DNA from: Gammaproteobacteria bacterium
GTDB taxonomy: Bacteria > Pseudomonadota > Gammaproteobacteria > Steroidobacterales > Woeseiaceae
Assembly: GCA_029884455.1 (NCBI GenBank)
Contig: JAOUHU010000008.1
Coordinates: 24,722-88,721, forward strand
Reading direction: 5' to 3'
DNA: 64,000 nucleotides
The position numbers and the translations under genes are program-made. The notes below the pieces were generated by a model, which saw only the letters and a program-made list of their open reading frames with translations, was not told the origin of the DNA and did not search any database. Every line of letters starts with the position of its first letter. Within the stretch, counting starts at the first letter, position 1. Below, piece after piece: positions 19,296 to 27,402 of the stretch.

Positions 19296-21533
19296 TTGGG
19301 CCGGTTAAAGACAATCACGCGCAGGACCTTGCTGATCGGATCGGCAGCTATCGCCGGTGGCGTCGTGTTCGGTTACTGGCGCTACAGGACACCGTTTGAC
19401 AATCCGCTGCTGGCGACGCTGCAGGATGGCGAGGTGGCGCTCACGACGTACCTGCGTATCCACAGGACCGGCATCACGATCGTCGCGCCGCGCGCGGAAA
19501 TGGGCCAGGGCGTGCACACGACACTCGCCGCGCTGGTCGCGGAAGAGCTCGACGTGGCGCTTGAGGATGTGCAGGTCGAACACGGCCCTGCGTCAAAGGC
19601 CTATTTCAACCAGGTCGCCTTCGAGGAAGGAGTGCCGTTCGCGGTTACCGACGAAGGCGCTTTAGCCGAAGGGGTGCGCAACTTCACCCATGTGCCAGCC
19701 AAGCTTCTTGGCATGCAGATAACGGGCGGCTCCTCCTCGATCCCGGACGCGTTTGTCAAAATGCGCAAAGCGGGTGCTGCCGCGAGGATGGTATTGCTCG
19801 CCGCCGCCGCGAAGAAACTCAATGTCGCACAAAACACGCTGACCACAAGCAACGGCCAGGTGGTGGCCGCCGATGGCACACGCATTCCGTACACAGAACT
19901 GGCCGAGCTTGCCGCCGAGATCGAACCACCCGGTGATCCCGAACTCAAAGAGCGCGCCGACTGGAAACTGCTCGGGCGTTCGCTGCCGCGGGTCGACATG
20001 GCCGCGAAATGCACGGGCACTGCCGAGTATTCGATCGATGTGCGGCTGCCGGGCTTGCTGTATGCGACGGTCAGAATGAACCCGCAACTGGGTGGCGAGT
20101 TGTTGAGTTTCGATGCGACAGCCGCCGGTGCCATGGCCGGTGTGCGAAAAATAGAGTCGCTGCCCGGTGGCGTCATGGTCATCGCCAGCAATACCTGGTA
20201 CGCGATGCAGGCCGCGAAGGCGATAAACTGCACATGGGGTCCCGCAGTCTATCCGACGACCAGCGAGGCACAATTCGCCGCAGTCGACAATGCGTTTGCG
20301 AATGGCTATGACAGCCGCTTTCTAGACAACGGCGATGTCGATGACGCGCTCGCAGACGGTGCCGATGTCGAAGCCGAGTACGCGGTTCCCTACCTCGCGC
20401 ACGCGACCATGGAACCGCTCAACGCCGTCGCATGGTTGCACGATGGTCGATTGGATATCTGGGCCGGCACGCAGGCACCGACGCAGGCGGTGAAGGACAG
20501 CGCCGCCATAGCCGGTATCGATGCGCACCGGGTGCACTTGCATACGACGCTGATGGGCGGCGGCTTCGGCCGGCGCGCCGAAGCGGATTTTATCAACACT
20601 GCAGTGCATGCGGCCACGGCAATGCCTGGTGTGCCGGTCAAGCTGACCTGGTCGCGCGAAGAGGATACGACGCACGATACCTATCGTCCGTTGGCCAAAG
20701 CGCGTTTTCGTGCCACGGTCGCGAACGGTGGGCCGCTGGCCTTCGACCTCGCGCTGGCGGCGCCCTCAGCCATAGCGTCGCAGTTGTCCCGCATTGGTAT
20801 GTCCATTCCAGGGCCTGACATGTCCATTGTGCAGGCCGCCTGGGACCAGCCCTACGCCATTGCGAACTATCGCGTGACCGGCTACCGCGCACCGGTCATG
20901 ACGCCGATATCCTCGTGGCGTTCGGTGGGTGCATCCCAGAACGGCTTCTTTCACGAGTGCGCGTTGGACGAGATCGCACATGCGGCCGGCGCGGATCCCC
21001 TGCAGATGCGTCTCGCGCTCCTGACTCACGAACCGAGTCGCAAGGTACTGGAAGCTGTTGCTGAAATGTCCGGCTGGGGTGGCGCGCTGCCCGAGGGCCG
21101 GGGTCGTGGCGTCGCGTTCGTGCTGTCTTTTGGTGTACCGGTCGCCGAGGTGATCGAGGTCGCCGCAACCGGGAATGGCATACGCATTATCAAAGCCTGG
21201 GCAGCGGTCGATGTTGGCATCGCGCTCGACCCGGGTAACATCGAAGCGCAGGTACAGTCGGCCATCAATTTTGGGCTAAGCGCTGCCATCATGAGCGAAA
21301 TAACGCTCAAAGACGGCGTCGTCGAGCAAAGCAATTTTCACAACTACGACGCGATCCGCATCGTTCAGGCGCCCGACATCGAAGTGCGCATTCTCGAGAA
21401 CGGTACCAAGATTCGCGGTATCGGTGAACCTGGACTGCCGCCGGCAGCTCCTGCACTTGCGAACGCAATTTTTGCCGCTACCGGGCAACGCATGCGCGAA
21501 TTACCGCTGCGAAAACATATCCGTTTTGCCTGA
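19296..21533 (+). CDS. Molybdenum hydroxylase large subunit (isoquinoline 1-oxidoreductase beta type), Tat-exported
   Basis: This is the molybdopterin-binding catalytic subunit of a xanthine-oxidase-family hydroxylase. The 745-residue protein begins with a twin-arginine signal, [15 protein letters not shown], so the folded complex is probably exported to the periplasm with the small subunit as passenger. Motifs seen are [28 protein letters not shown] and GIGEPGLPP with the likely catalytic glutamate E711. The start is TTG, three bases after the small-subunit stop; no better start exists upstream. Maturation genes of XdhC type are not in the window. The link with the glycogen operon is positional; a periplasmic sugar or aldehyde oxidase role is possible but unproven. 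Confidence 0.9.
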   Translation: MGRLKTITRRTLLIGSAAIAGGVVFGYWRYRTPFDNPLLATLQDGEVALTTYLRIHRTGITIVAPRAEMGQGVHTTLAALVAEELDVALEDVQVEHGPASKAYFNQVAFEEGVPFAVTDEGALAEGVRNFTHVPAKLLGMQITGGSSSIPDAFVKMRKAGAAARMVLLAAAAKKLNVAQNTLTTSNGQVVAADGTRIPYTELAELAAEIEPPGDPELKERADWKLLGRSLPRVDMAAKCTGTAEYSIDVRLPGLLYATVRMNPQLGGELLSFDATAAGAMAGVRKIESLPGGVMVIASNTWYAMQAAKAINCTWGPAVYPTTSEAQFAAVDNAFANGYDSRFLDNGDVDDALADGADVEAEYAVPYLAHATMEPLNAVAWLHDGRLDIWAGTQAPTQAVKDSAAIAGIDAHRVHLHTTLMGGGFGRRAEADFINTAVHAATAMPGVPVKLTWSREEDTTHDTYRPLAKARFRATVANGGPLAFDLALAAPSAIASQLSRIGMSIPGPDMSIVQAAWDQPYAIANYRVTGYRAPVMTPISSWRSVGASQNGFFHECALDEIAHAAGADPLQMRLALLTHEPSRKVLEAVAEMSGWGGALPEGRGRGVAFVLSFGVPVAEVIEVAATGNGIRIIKAWAAVDVGIALDPGNIEAQVQSAINFGLSAAIMSEITLKDGVVEQSNFHNYDAIRIVQAPDIEVRILENGTKIRGIGEPGLPPAAPALANAIFAATGQRMRELPLRKHIRFA

Positions 21534-21557
21534 CTGCGTCCGCAAGGAGATCACCGC

Positions 21558-22109
21558 CTAGCCGGCCGGTTTCCAGTTCTGCACGTGGGAAAAACCCTCA
21601 TACCGTCGCCCGCGCTCCCTCTCGCAGACTTCGAGCAATGGGATTCGATAAAACTTGACCATGGTGAAGTCGTCAAAAAAGGTAACGTAATAAGGCTGAC
21701 ATAGCTCACTTTGAAATTGCTGGCCGGTCAGTTGTGCGCGATGCTTGCGTGAGAACTCGTCTACAGAGTCGCCGATTACCACACCAACATGCTCCAACCC
21801 CATTTTGTAAACACGTCGATGAACCGGCGGTATTAACTCAATTACTCGAACCTCAAATCCTTCGCCAAGATCCAATGGCTCCTCGAGTTGCATGATCGAG
21901 ATTGGACGACCATTCCAGACGTTCTCAATGTTCGATGTGCAGTACTCTTCAATTCTTTCCCTTGTCCGCAAATACTCGTTGTAGGTCTCTGCCCTGACGG
22001 CCAGGTGACTTATTTCGCATCCTGAGATGTCAATGTGAATACCTTGCAGGCGTCCCAGTTGAAGCGAGAAGAACGCTTGATAATCGCCAATGATGCGGCT
22101 TATCGACAC
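21558..22109 (-). CDS. YecM-like protein (VOC-type fold)
   Basis: The 183-residue protein resembles E. coli YecM: HLAVRAETYNEYLRTRERIEEYC and NGRPISIMQLEEPLDLGEGFEVRVIELIPP align with the YecM core, and LEHVGVVIG continues the second half. YecM adopts a VOC-like fold with a possible metal site; its function is unknown. The GTG start is supported by AGGAA seven bases upstream. Base composition is visibly less GC-rich than in the flanking operons, which may mean recent acquisition. It is convergent with the molybdenum hydroxylase gene and lies downstream of the DUF2269 gene on the same strand. Confidence 0.72.
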   Translation of the reverse strand: MSISRIIGDYQAFFSLQLGRLQGIHIDISGCEISHLAVRAETYNEYLRTRERIEEYCTSNIENVWNGRPISIMQLEEPLDLGEGFEVRVIELIPPVHRRVYKMGLEHVGVVIGDSVDEFSRKHRAQLTGQQFQSELCQPYYVTFFDDFTMVKFYRIPLLEVCERERGRRYEGFSHVQNWKPAG

Positions 22110-22265
22110 GGTAAATTCCTGTGCGCCAATCTGTTTACTGAATTATTCCTGCCCTGCACTAATAGGCATGATTTCATCCTTGAATCCCAGTCGCATCGCC
22201 AATTCATCACTACCGAAAAGTTTCGCCCAAACAGGCGCCCATTTCGCGGTTCCCAGTAATCTGAT

Positions 22266-22745
22266 TCAGAGGCCCGGCAACGCAGGCTTCAGCACCATAA
22301 TCACCATAGCAGCCACGGGAGTAATGAGCGCGACCAGCCCCCATAATTCCCATCTTTTGTAGAGCTCCATGTAGCGCTGCCAGGCCGCCTCGGTTGAGTC
22401 GGTACTGCGCGCCAACTGCAATATCTTGCGTTGCAGTGGCGCGACCCATACTGCAAACACGAGTCCCGAAATCGAAAACAGGACGATCGGCCAAAAGATC
22501 CATCCCGTACTTAATAGCGGAAGCCCAGCGACGGCGGCCGCGACCAATCCGGTAATCAGGATCCCCAGCACTCCTGGCGTGGTAAATCGGCGATCGCTTC
22601 GAATGATGCCGTCAAATGTCGATGCAATCAGCTTGAACTCGCGCGATTTGTGCGCATGATTTGCCCAAAACAGGCCGGTCGTAATGTTGCCGAGAAATAT
22701 GACCACGGAAGCAACGTGCAACATCTTCAGAATCAGGTAGCTCAT
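22266..22745 (-). CDS. DUF2269 family integral membrane protein
   Basis: The 159-residue protein has four predicted membrane segments (about 2-25, 55-75, 80-103 and 135-153) and the family features MLHVASVVIFLGNITTGLFW and a conserved charged middle region. It matches predicted integral membrane proteins of DUF2269 (PF10027), whose function is unknown. It begins 43 bases after the end of kdsB on the same strand and may be the last gene of that operon. The frame stays open for 40 more codons after its TGA stop. Confidence 0.7.
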   Translation of the reverse strand: MSYLILKMLHVASVVIFLGNITTGLFWANHAHKSREFKLIASTFDGIIRSDRRFTTPGVLGILITGLVAAAVAGLPLLSTGWIFWPIVLFSISGLVFAVWVAPLQRKILQLARSTDSTEAAWQRYMELYKRWELWGLVALITPVAAMVIMVLKPALPGL

Positions 22746-22788
22746 AAGATTTCTCTCAAGACATTGGATTTGCGGGTCACTGTACCGG

Positions 22789-23517
22789 TCAGGTTCGCAA
22801 GCGCAAACTTCTGGCGGCCTGAGCCAGGTCCTGTTCCGTATCCACGCCAGCCCCGGGACGAACCACCGGCATGGCGATCCTGATCGTCATGCCGAGATGC
22901 AGTGCCCTGAGTTGTTCGAGCCGCTCGCTGAGTTCCAGGTCGCAGGGTTCGGCCGCAACCAGTCGCCGCAATACGCCACAACGATACGCGTAAATGCCGT
23001 GATGATGCAGGGCGACGGCCGCGTCATCGGGCGATACGAGTGCACGTCGAAAATAGATCGCATTGCCCGCTGCATCGGCGACCGCCTTGACCACGTTCGG
23101 ATTGTCCAGGTCCTCGCGGCTGGCAATCGGTGATGCCAGCGTGCCGATGTCGGCCGACGGGTCATCGAGCAAAGCCGCGCATTGGTCAATCAGCTCGGGA
23201 GGCATGGTTGGCTCATCGCCCTGCAGGTTGACGACCACGCGGTCATCGGACCAGCCGAGCCGATCGCACACTTCGGCGATGCGCTCGCTGCCGGAGTTGT
23301 GTTTTGCACTGGTCATGCACACCGTTGCGCCGAAGCCTTCGGCCACGTCCGCGATACGTCGATCATCGGTCGCAATAACGACCTCGACGGCCGAACTCGC
23401 AATGGCGCGTTCGTATACGTGCTGGATCATGGGCTTGCCCAGGATATCGCGCAGCGGCTTGCCTGGCAGTCGTACCGAGGCAAATCGAGCCGGAATTACG
23501 ACAGCAAAGTCGCTCAT
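22789..23517 (-). CDS. kdsB: 3-deoxy-manno-octulosonate cytidylyltransferase
   Basis: KdsB activates Kdo to CMP-Kdo for lipopolysaccharide inner core synthesis. The 242-residue protein shows the start FAVVIPARFASVRLPGKPLRDI and the catalytic-site stretch NLQGDEPTMPPELI. Length is normal. Its ATG overlaps the lpxK stop by four bases, so the two are translationally coupled. The small YcaR-type gene found between them in enterobacteria is missing. Confidence 0.96.
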   Translation of the reverse strand: MSDFAVVIPARFASVRLPGKPLRDILGKPMIQHVYERAIASSAVEVVIATDDRRIADVAEGFGATVCMTSAKHNSGSERIAEVCDRLGWSDDRVVVNLQGDEPTMPPELIDQCAALLDDPSADIGTLASPIASREDLDNPNVVKAVADAAGNAIYFRRALVSPDDAAVALHHHGIYAYRCGVLRRLVAAEPCDLELSERLEQLRALHLGMTIRIAMPVVRPGAGVDTEQDLAQAARSLRLRT

Positions 23518-24539
23518 TGCCTGCCCTGCTCGCTCCGGATTCGCGACTCAACCTGCGCCAGCCACGGCGCTGACTGCAAGGCATCCATCTTCAGGCTCAC
23601 CGGCACCGACCACAGCTTGTCATCGACGGACCGGCCCAGTTTCACGGCGTCCTTTTCCGTCATCAGAATTTCGAAATTGTCGCCGAAATCAAGGCTGCGA
23701 CGGGTAATCGGCGCATGATCCGGCAGTGCATGCTCGATGACCTGCATGCCATGGGAGCGCAGTAGCTCAAAAAATCGTTGCGGATTTCCAATAGCCGCAA
23801 CGCCGTGCACCGTGGTACCGCGGAATCTTTCGATCGGCCGCGTCAGTGAGCCGTTCAGGCGACGCGCTTCGCTGGCTACGAGTTCGAAGACCAGTGCGTG
23901 TTGCTCTATTGCCGCGAGTTCGGCGACGCGTTTTCGTAGCACGCCGTTCAATAGCACCTGGTCGACTTCGTTCAGCCGCGCCAGGGTTTCCCGCAATGGG
24001 CCCGCCGGCAGCAAATACCGATTGCCGAGTCCGCGCGCGCCATCGATGACACATATCTCGTAGGTACGTGCGAGCCGATAGTGTTGCAGGCCGTCGTCAG
24101 CAATGATTACATCGGCACCATCGGCAACCAGCATCTCGGCGGCACGAAAACGGTCGGCGTCGACCACAATCGGACAGCCCGAGGACCTCGCCAGCAACAC
24201 CGGCTCGTCACCAACGACGGCCGGATCGCTGGCAGCATCCACGCGCATCGACGACGGTGACTTGCTGCCGCCATAGCCGCGACTGACGATTCCCGGCGAA
24301 AATCCCCGCGCCTTGAGTTCTTTGGCCAGCCAGATGGTGACCGGCGTCTTGCCCGTGCCACCCGCGGTGATGTTACCTACCACAATGACCGGCGCTGCCG
24401 CACGCCGCGTACCGAGCACGCCAAACTCAAACAGGGCGCGTCGCAGCATGACCAGCAGCCAGTACAGCCCGGTCAGCGGCAATAGCAGCCGATACGATGC
24501 CGCTCCTTCATACCAGACTCGATGTAACCAGTTGTACAT
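23514..24539 (-). CDS. lpxK: Tetraacyldisaccharide 4'-kinase
   Basis: LpxK phosphorylates the lipid A disaccharide at the 4' position at the inner membrane. The 341-residue protein has an N-terminal membrane-associated helix (about 15-32) and the P-loop GNITAGGTGKT (55-65), followed by the family stretches VSRGYGG and ADDGLQH. It lies eight bases after msbA and overlaps kdsB, the usual gammaproteobacterial lipid A/LPS order. Confidence 0.96.
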   Translation of the reverse strand: MYNWLHRVWYEGAASYRLLLPLTGLYWLLVMLRRALFEFGVLGTRRAAAPVIVVGNITAGGTGKTPVTIWLAKELKARGFSPGIVSRGYGGSKSPSSMRVDAASDPAVVGDEPVLLARSSGCPIVVDADRFRAAEMLVADGADVIIADDGLQHYRLARTYEICVIDGARGLGNRYLLPAGPLRETLARLNEVDQVLLNGVLRKRVAELAAIEQHALVFELVASEARRLNGSLTRPIERFRGTTVHGVAAIGNPQRFFELLRSHGMQVIEHALPDHAPITRRSLDFGDNFEILMTEKDAVKLGRSVDDKLWSVPVSLKMDALQSAPWLAQVESRIRSEQGRQ

Positions 24540-24547
24540 CGCCAGGT

Positions 24548-26299
24548 CTACTCGTCAGTAAATTGCAATCGATACAGTGCCGCGTACTGGCCATCCCGGC
24601 TCAAAAGTTGCTGGTGGCTACCGGATTCTACGATGCGGCCAGCTTCGAGCACGATGATGCAATCCGCCTTTTCGACCGTCGACAAACGGTGCGCGATGAC
24701 CAGCGTGGTGCGATTTTTCATCAGCTCGTGCAGTGCTTCCTGAATGCGCCGTTCGGATTGCGTGTCCAGCGACGATGTCGCCTCATCCAGAATCAGTACT
24801 GGCGCATTCTTGAGCAGCGCCCGGCCGATGGCAATGCGCTGGCGTTGCCCGCCGGAAAGCAATACACCACGATCGCCAACCAGGGTTTCCAATCCGTCTG
24901 GCATGTCATTGGCGAACTCGAGTACATGCGCGGCCTCCGCCGCGGCCATTATTTCCTGGCGAGAATGGCGGCGCAGCTGGCCGTAGCTCAGGTTATTGGC
25001 AATTGTATCGTTGAACAGCACCACGTCCTGGCTGACCAGGCTGATATTGTCACGCAGATTCTTCAAGGTCAGTTCACGAATAGGCGTTCCGTCCAGCAGA
25101 ATCAGGCCGCCATTGACGTCGTAGAATCGCGGTAACAGGCTGACCATGGTCGATTTGCCGCTGCCGGAGTGGCCGACGATGGCCAGCGACGCCCCCGGCT
25201 CCACCGTTACCGAGATGTTGGCAAGTACTTCTGTATTGTTGGCCTTGTAGGCGAAGCTGACATCGCGGTACTCGACGCGACCGCGCACCGCCTGCAGCAC
25301 CGTGCTACCCGTGTCCGTCTCGTCGGCTTCATCAATTACTTCGAACAGGCTTGCGCCGGCCGCAACACCGCGTTGGATGACCGCGTTGACGTTGGTAATG
25401 CGCCGCACTGGTTGCAAAGTCAGCATCATGGCACTGAAGAAGGAAATGAACTGACCAGGTGTCAGGTTGCCGCCCAGCGACTCGCGACCGGCCATGTAGA
25501 CCACACCGGCGACGCCGATGCCGAAGATGATCTGCGTCATGGCCACGCCAACAGAGCGCACCCGAATCAGTTTCAGATTCTGTTGCTTGTTGCGCCTGTC
25601 AACTTCATCGAGTCGCTCGGACTCATATTCATAGCCACCGAAAATCTTTACCACCCTGTTACCGCGGACGATTTCCTCGGTGACCTGCATGACCTCGCCG
25701 ACCGAATCCTGGATGCGGCCGCTGTAGCGGCGAAAGGCACGCCCAAGACCTCGCACAATCAGCGCCACCACCGGAATCACGATTGCGACGAACAACAGCA
25801 AAGTCGGACTCTGCAGGTACATCACCGTGATCGCGGCTATGACTGTCAGGATGTCGCGTATGGCAACCGTCACGACCGTAGTTACCGATTCGGCAATCAT
25901 TTCCACGTTATAGGTTATGCGCGACAGCAACGGACCCGCCGTTCGCTCCTCGAAAAAGCGTGTCGGCAGGGTAAGGAACTTGCAGAACACCATTCGCCGC
26001 AGTGCGCTGATGACGTTGCGGCCAATCCAACCCAGTGAATACTCGGTGGCGATACCAAATATGCCGCGCAACACGAAAATGCCGATGAACGCGAGCGGAA
26101 TCCAGCGTGCCGTTTCCAGGTTCTGCGCGACCAGCGCCTCGTCCGTCATCGGCTCCAGCAAATACACCAGGCCGCCTTCAACCAGCGCCGTACCGGCCAT
26201 ACCGATCATGGCGACAACGCCTACGCGTTTGTAGGGCAGGACGAATTGCCACAGGCGACGAAAGGTCCGGGCAGACTGCGGGTCAATTTTTTTAGTCAC
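24548..26299 (-). CDS. msbA: Lipid A export ABC transporter/flippase MsbA
   Basis: MsbA flips lipid A-core across the inner membrane. The 583-residue half-transporter has six membrane helices in its first 310 residues, then an ATPase domain with Walker A GHSGSGKST (near 375), signature LSGGQRQR (near 480) and Walker B LILDEATSSLD (near 500). Length equals E. coli MsbA. The lpxK and kdsB neighbours support the lipid A role over drug export. Confidence 0.96.
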   Translation of the reverse strand: MTKKIDPQSARTFRRLWQFVLPYKRVGVVAMIGMAGTALVEGGLVYLLEPMTDEALVAQNLETARWIPLAFIGIFVLRGIFGIATEYSLGWIGRNVISALRRMVFCKFLTLPTRFFEERTAGPLLSRITYNVEMIAESVTTVVTVAIRDILTVIAAITVMYLQSPTLLLFVAIVIPVVALIVRGLGRAFRRYSGRIQDSVGEVMQVTEEIVRGNRVVKIFGGYEYESERLDEVDRRNKQQNLKLIRVRSVGVAMTQIIFGIGVAGVVYMAGRESLGGNLTPGQFISFFSAMMLTLQPVRRITNVNAVIQRGVAAGASLFEVIDEADETDTGSTVLQAVRGRVEYRDVSFAYKANNTEVLANISVTVEPGASLAIVGHSGSGKSTMVSLLPRFYDVNGGLILLDGTPIRELTLKNLRDNISLVSQDVVLFNDTIANNLSYGQLRRHSRQEIMAAAEAAHVLEFANDMPDGLETLVGDRGVLLSGGQRQRIAIGRALLKNAPVLILDEATSSLDTQSERRIQEALHELMKNRTTLVIAHRLSTVEKADCIIVLEAGRIVESGSHQQLLSRDGQYAALYRLQFTDE

Positions 26300-26308
26300 A
26301 GCGATCCG

Positions 26309-26749
26309 CTAGTCGAATCCGGGCTGCTCGCCGTCCGGTTCATTGACCGTAGCGATACTGATACGCACAAAACCGAGCCGACCGGCCACGTCCATCGCCG
26401 TGACCACATCCTGGTGGCGGGCATTCGCGTCGGCACTGATGGTCAATGGCAAACTGTGGTCGCCATTGGATATTTTTTGCAGTGCGTTGCGTATTGTCTC
26501 TGGGCGACTGTTGATGAGTTCCTTGCCATTCACCATGTAAATACCAGTCTCGGAAATCATGATGTCAATCTGATCGGGGGTTTCCTCTACAGGCGCTGAA
26601 TTTTCTGCTTCCGGCAGGTTGATGGTGATTTGCGACTGCTTTACGAAGCTGGTTGAGACCATAAAGAAGATCAGCAACAGCAACACCACGTCGATCAGGG
26701 AAGTGAGATTGACCTCGGGCGGAGTGCGTGGCCGCAGGTTAAGCCGCAT
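26309..26749 (-). CDS. exbD: Biopolymer transport protein ExbD
   Basis: ExbD couples proton flow to TonB (or TolA-like) energy transfer. The 146-residue protein has one N-terminal membrane helix (about 16-38) with the essential aspartate D20 in SLIDVVLLLLIFFMVST, then a periplasmic domain. It follows exbB by three bases. This conserved exbB-exbD-msbA-lpxK arrangement occurs in many gammaproteobacteria; the pair could energise the TonB receptor of this window, but several TonB systems are usual. Confidence 0.93.
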   Translation of the reverse strand: MRLNLRPRTPPEVNLTSLIDVVLLLLIFFMVSTSFVKQSQITINLPEAENSAPVEETPDQIDIMISETGIYMVNGKELINSRPETIRNALQKISNGDHSLPLTISADANARHQDVVTAMDVAGRLGFVRISIATVNEPDGEQPGFD

Positions 26750-26752
26750 GCC

Positions 26753-27367
26753 TCAGCCTTTTTCCTGGCGCCGGTGCAGCGCTTCAACCAGCTTGATGGC
26801 CTCTTTCTCCATATCGACAACCAGGGTGTCGACACGATTTCGGTAGTATCGAAAGCCGATAAGCGCTGGAATTGCCACTGTGAGTCCTGCCGCCGTCGTG
26901 ATCAGCGCCTGTGCGATGCCGCCAGCCAGCACCGTCGGGTCGCCGACACCGTAGGTGGTAATCGCCGTGAATACCTTGACCATGCCAATTACAGTACCGA
27001 GCAGCCCGAGCAACGGCGAAATCGCGGCGATGGTGCCCAGCGTTTCCAGGTAGCGCTCCAGCTCATGTACGACGTGCCGCCCGGTGTCCTCGATGCTGTC
27101 TTTCATGATGCTGCGTTCACGATCGCGATTGATCAGTCCGGCCGCCAGTATCTGCCCGAGCGCGGACCCCTGGTGCAGGCTCTGAATCTGCTTCTGGTCG
27201 AGCTGGTCTTTCTTCACCCAACCCCAGACCTTGCTGGTCAAATCCTCCGGTATCACGCGCTTTTGCTGCAGAGTCCAGAAACGCTCCAGGATAATTCCTG
27301 TCGCAATAATCCCGCAGAGAATAATCGGCGCCATCAGCCAGCCGCCAGATTTGACTACTTCAACCAT
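26753..27367 (-). CDS. exbB: MotA/TolQ/ExbB proton channel family protein
   Basis: The 204-residue protein forms the proton channel partner of ExbD. Three membrane segments are visible: about 10-28, 110-135 (ISPLLGLLGTVIGMVKVF) and 155-175 (ALITTAAGLTVAIPALIGF), with a cytoplasmic loop between the first two. The GLLGTV and TTAAGL motifs are conserved in ExbB/TolQ. It begins 35 bases after comEC and is followed by exbD. Confidence 0.94.
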   Translation of the reverse strand: MVEVVKSGGWLMAPIILCGIIATGIILERFWTLQQKRVIPEDLTSKVWGWVKKDQLDQKQIQSLHQGSALGQILAAGLINRDRERSIMKDSIEDTGRHVVHELERYLETLGTIAAISPLLGLLGTVIGMVKVFTAITTYGVGDPTVLAGGIAQALITTAAGLTVAIPALIGFRYYRNRVDTLVVDMEKEAIKLVEALHRRQEKG

Positions 27368-27402
27368 ACACTCGGACCCGGGGAAAAAATGAAATATACA
27401 CG

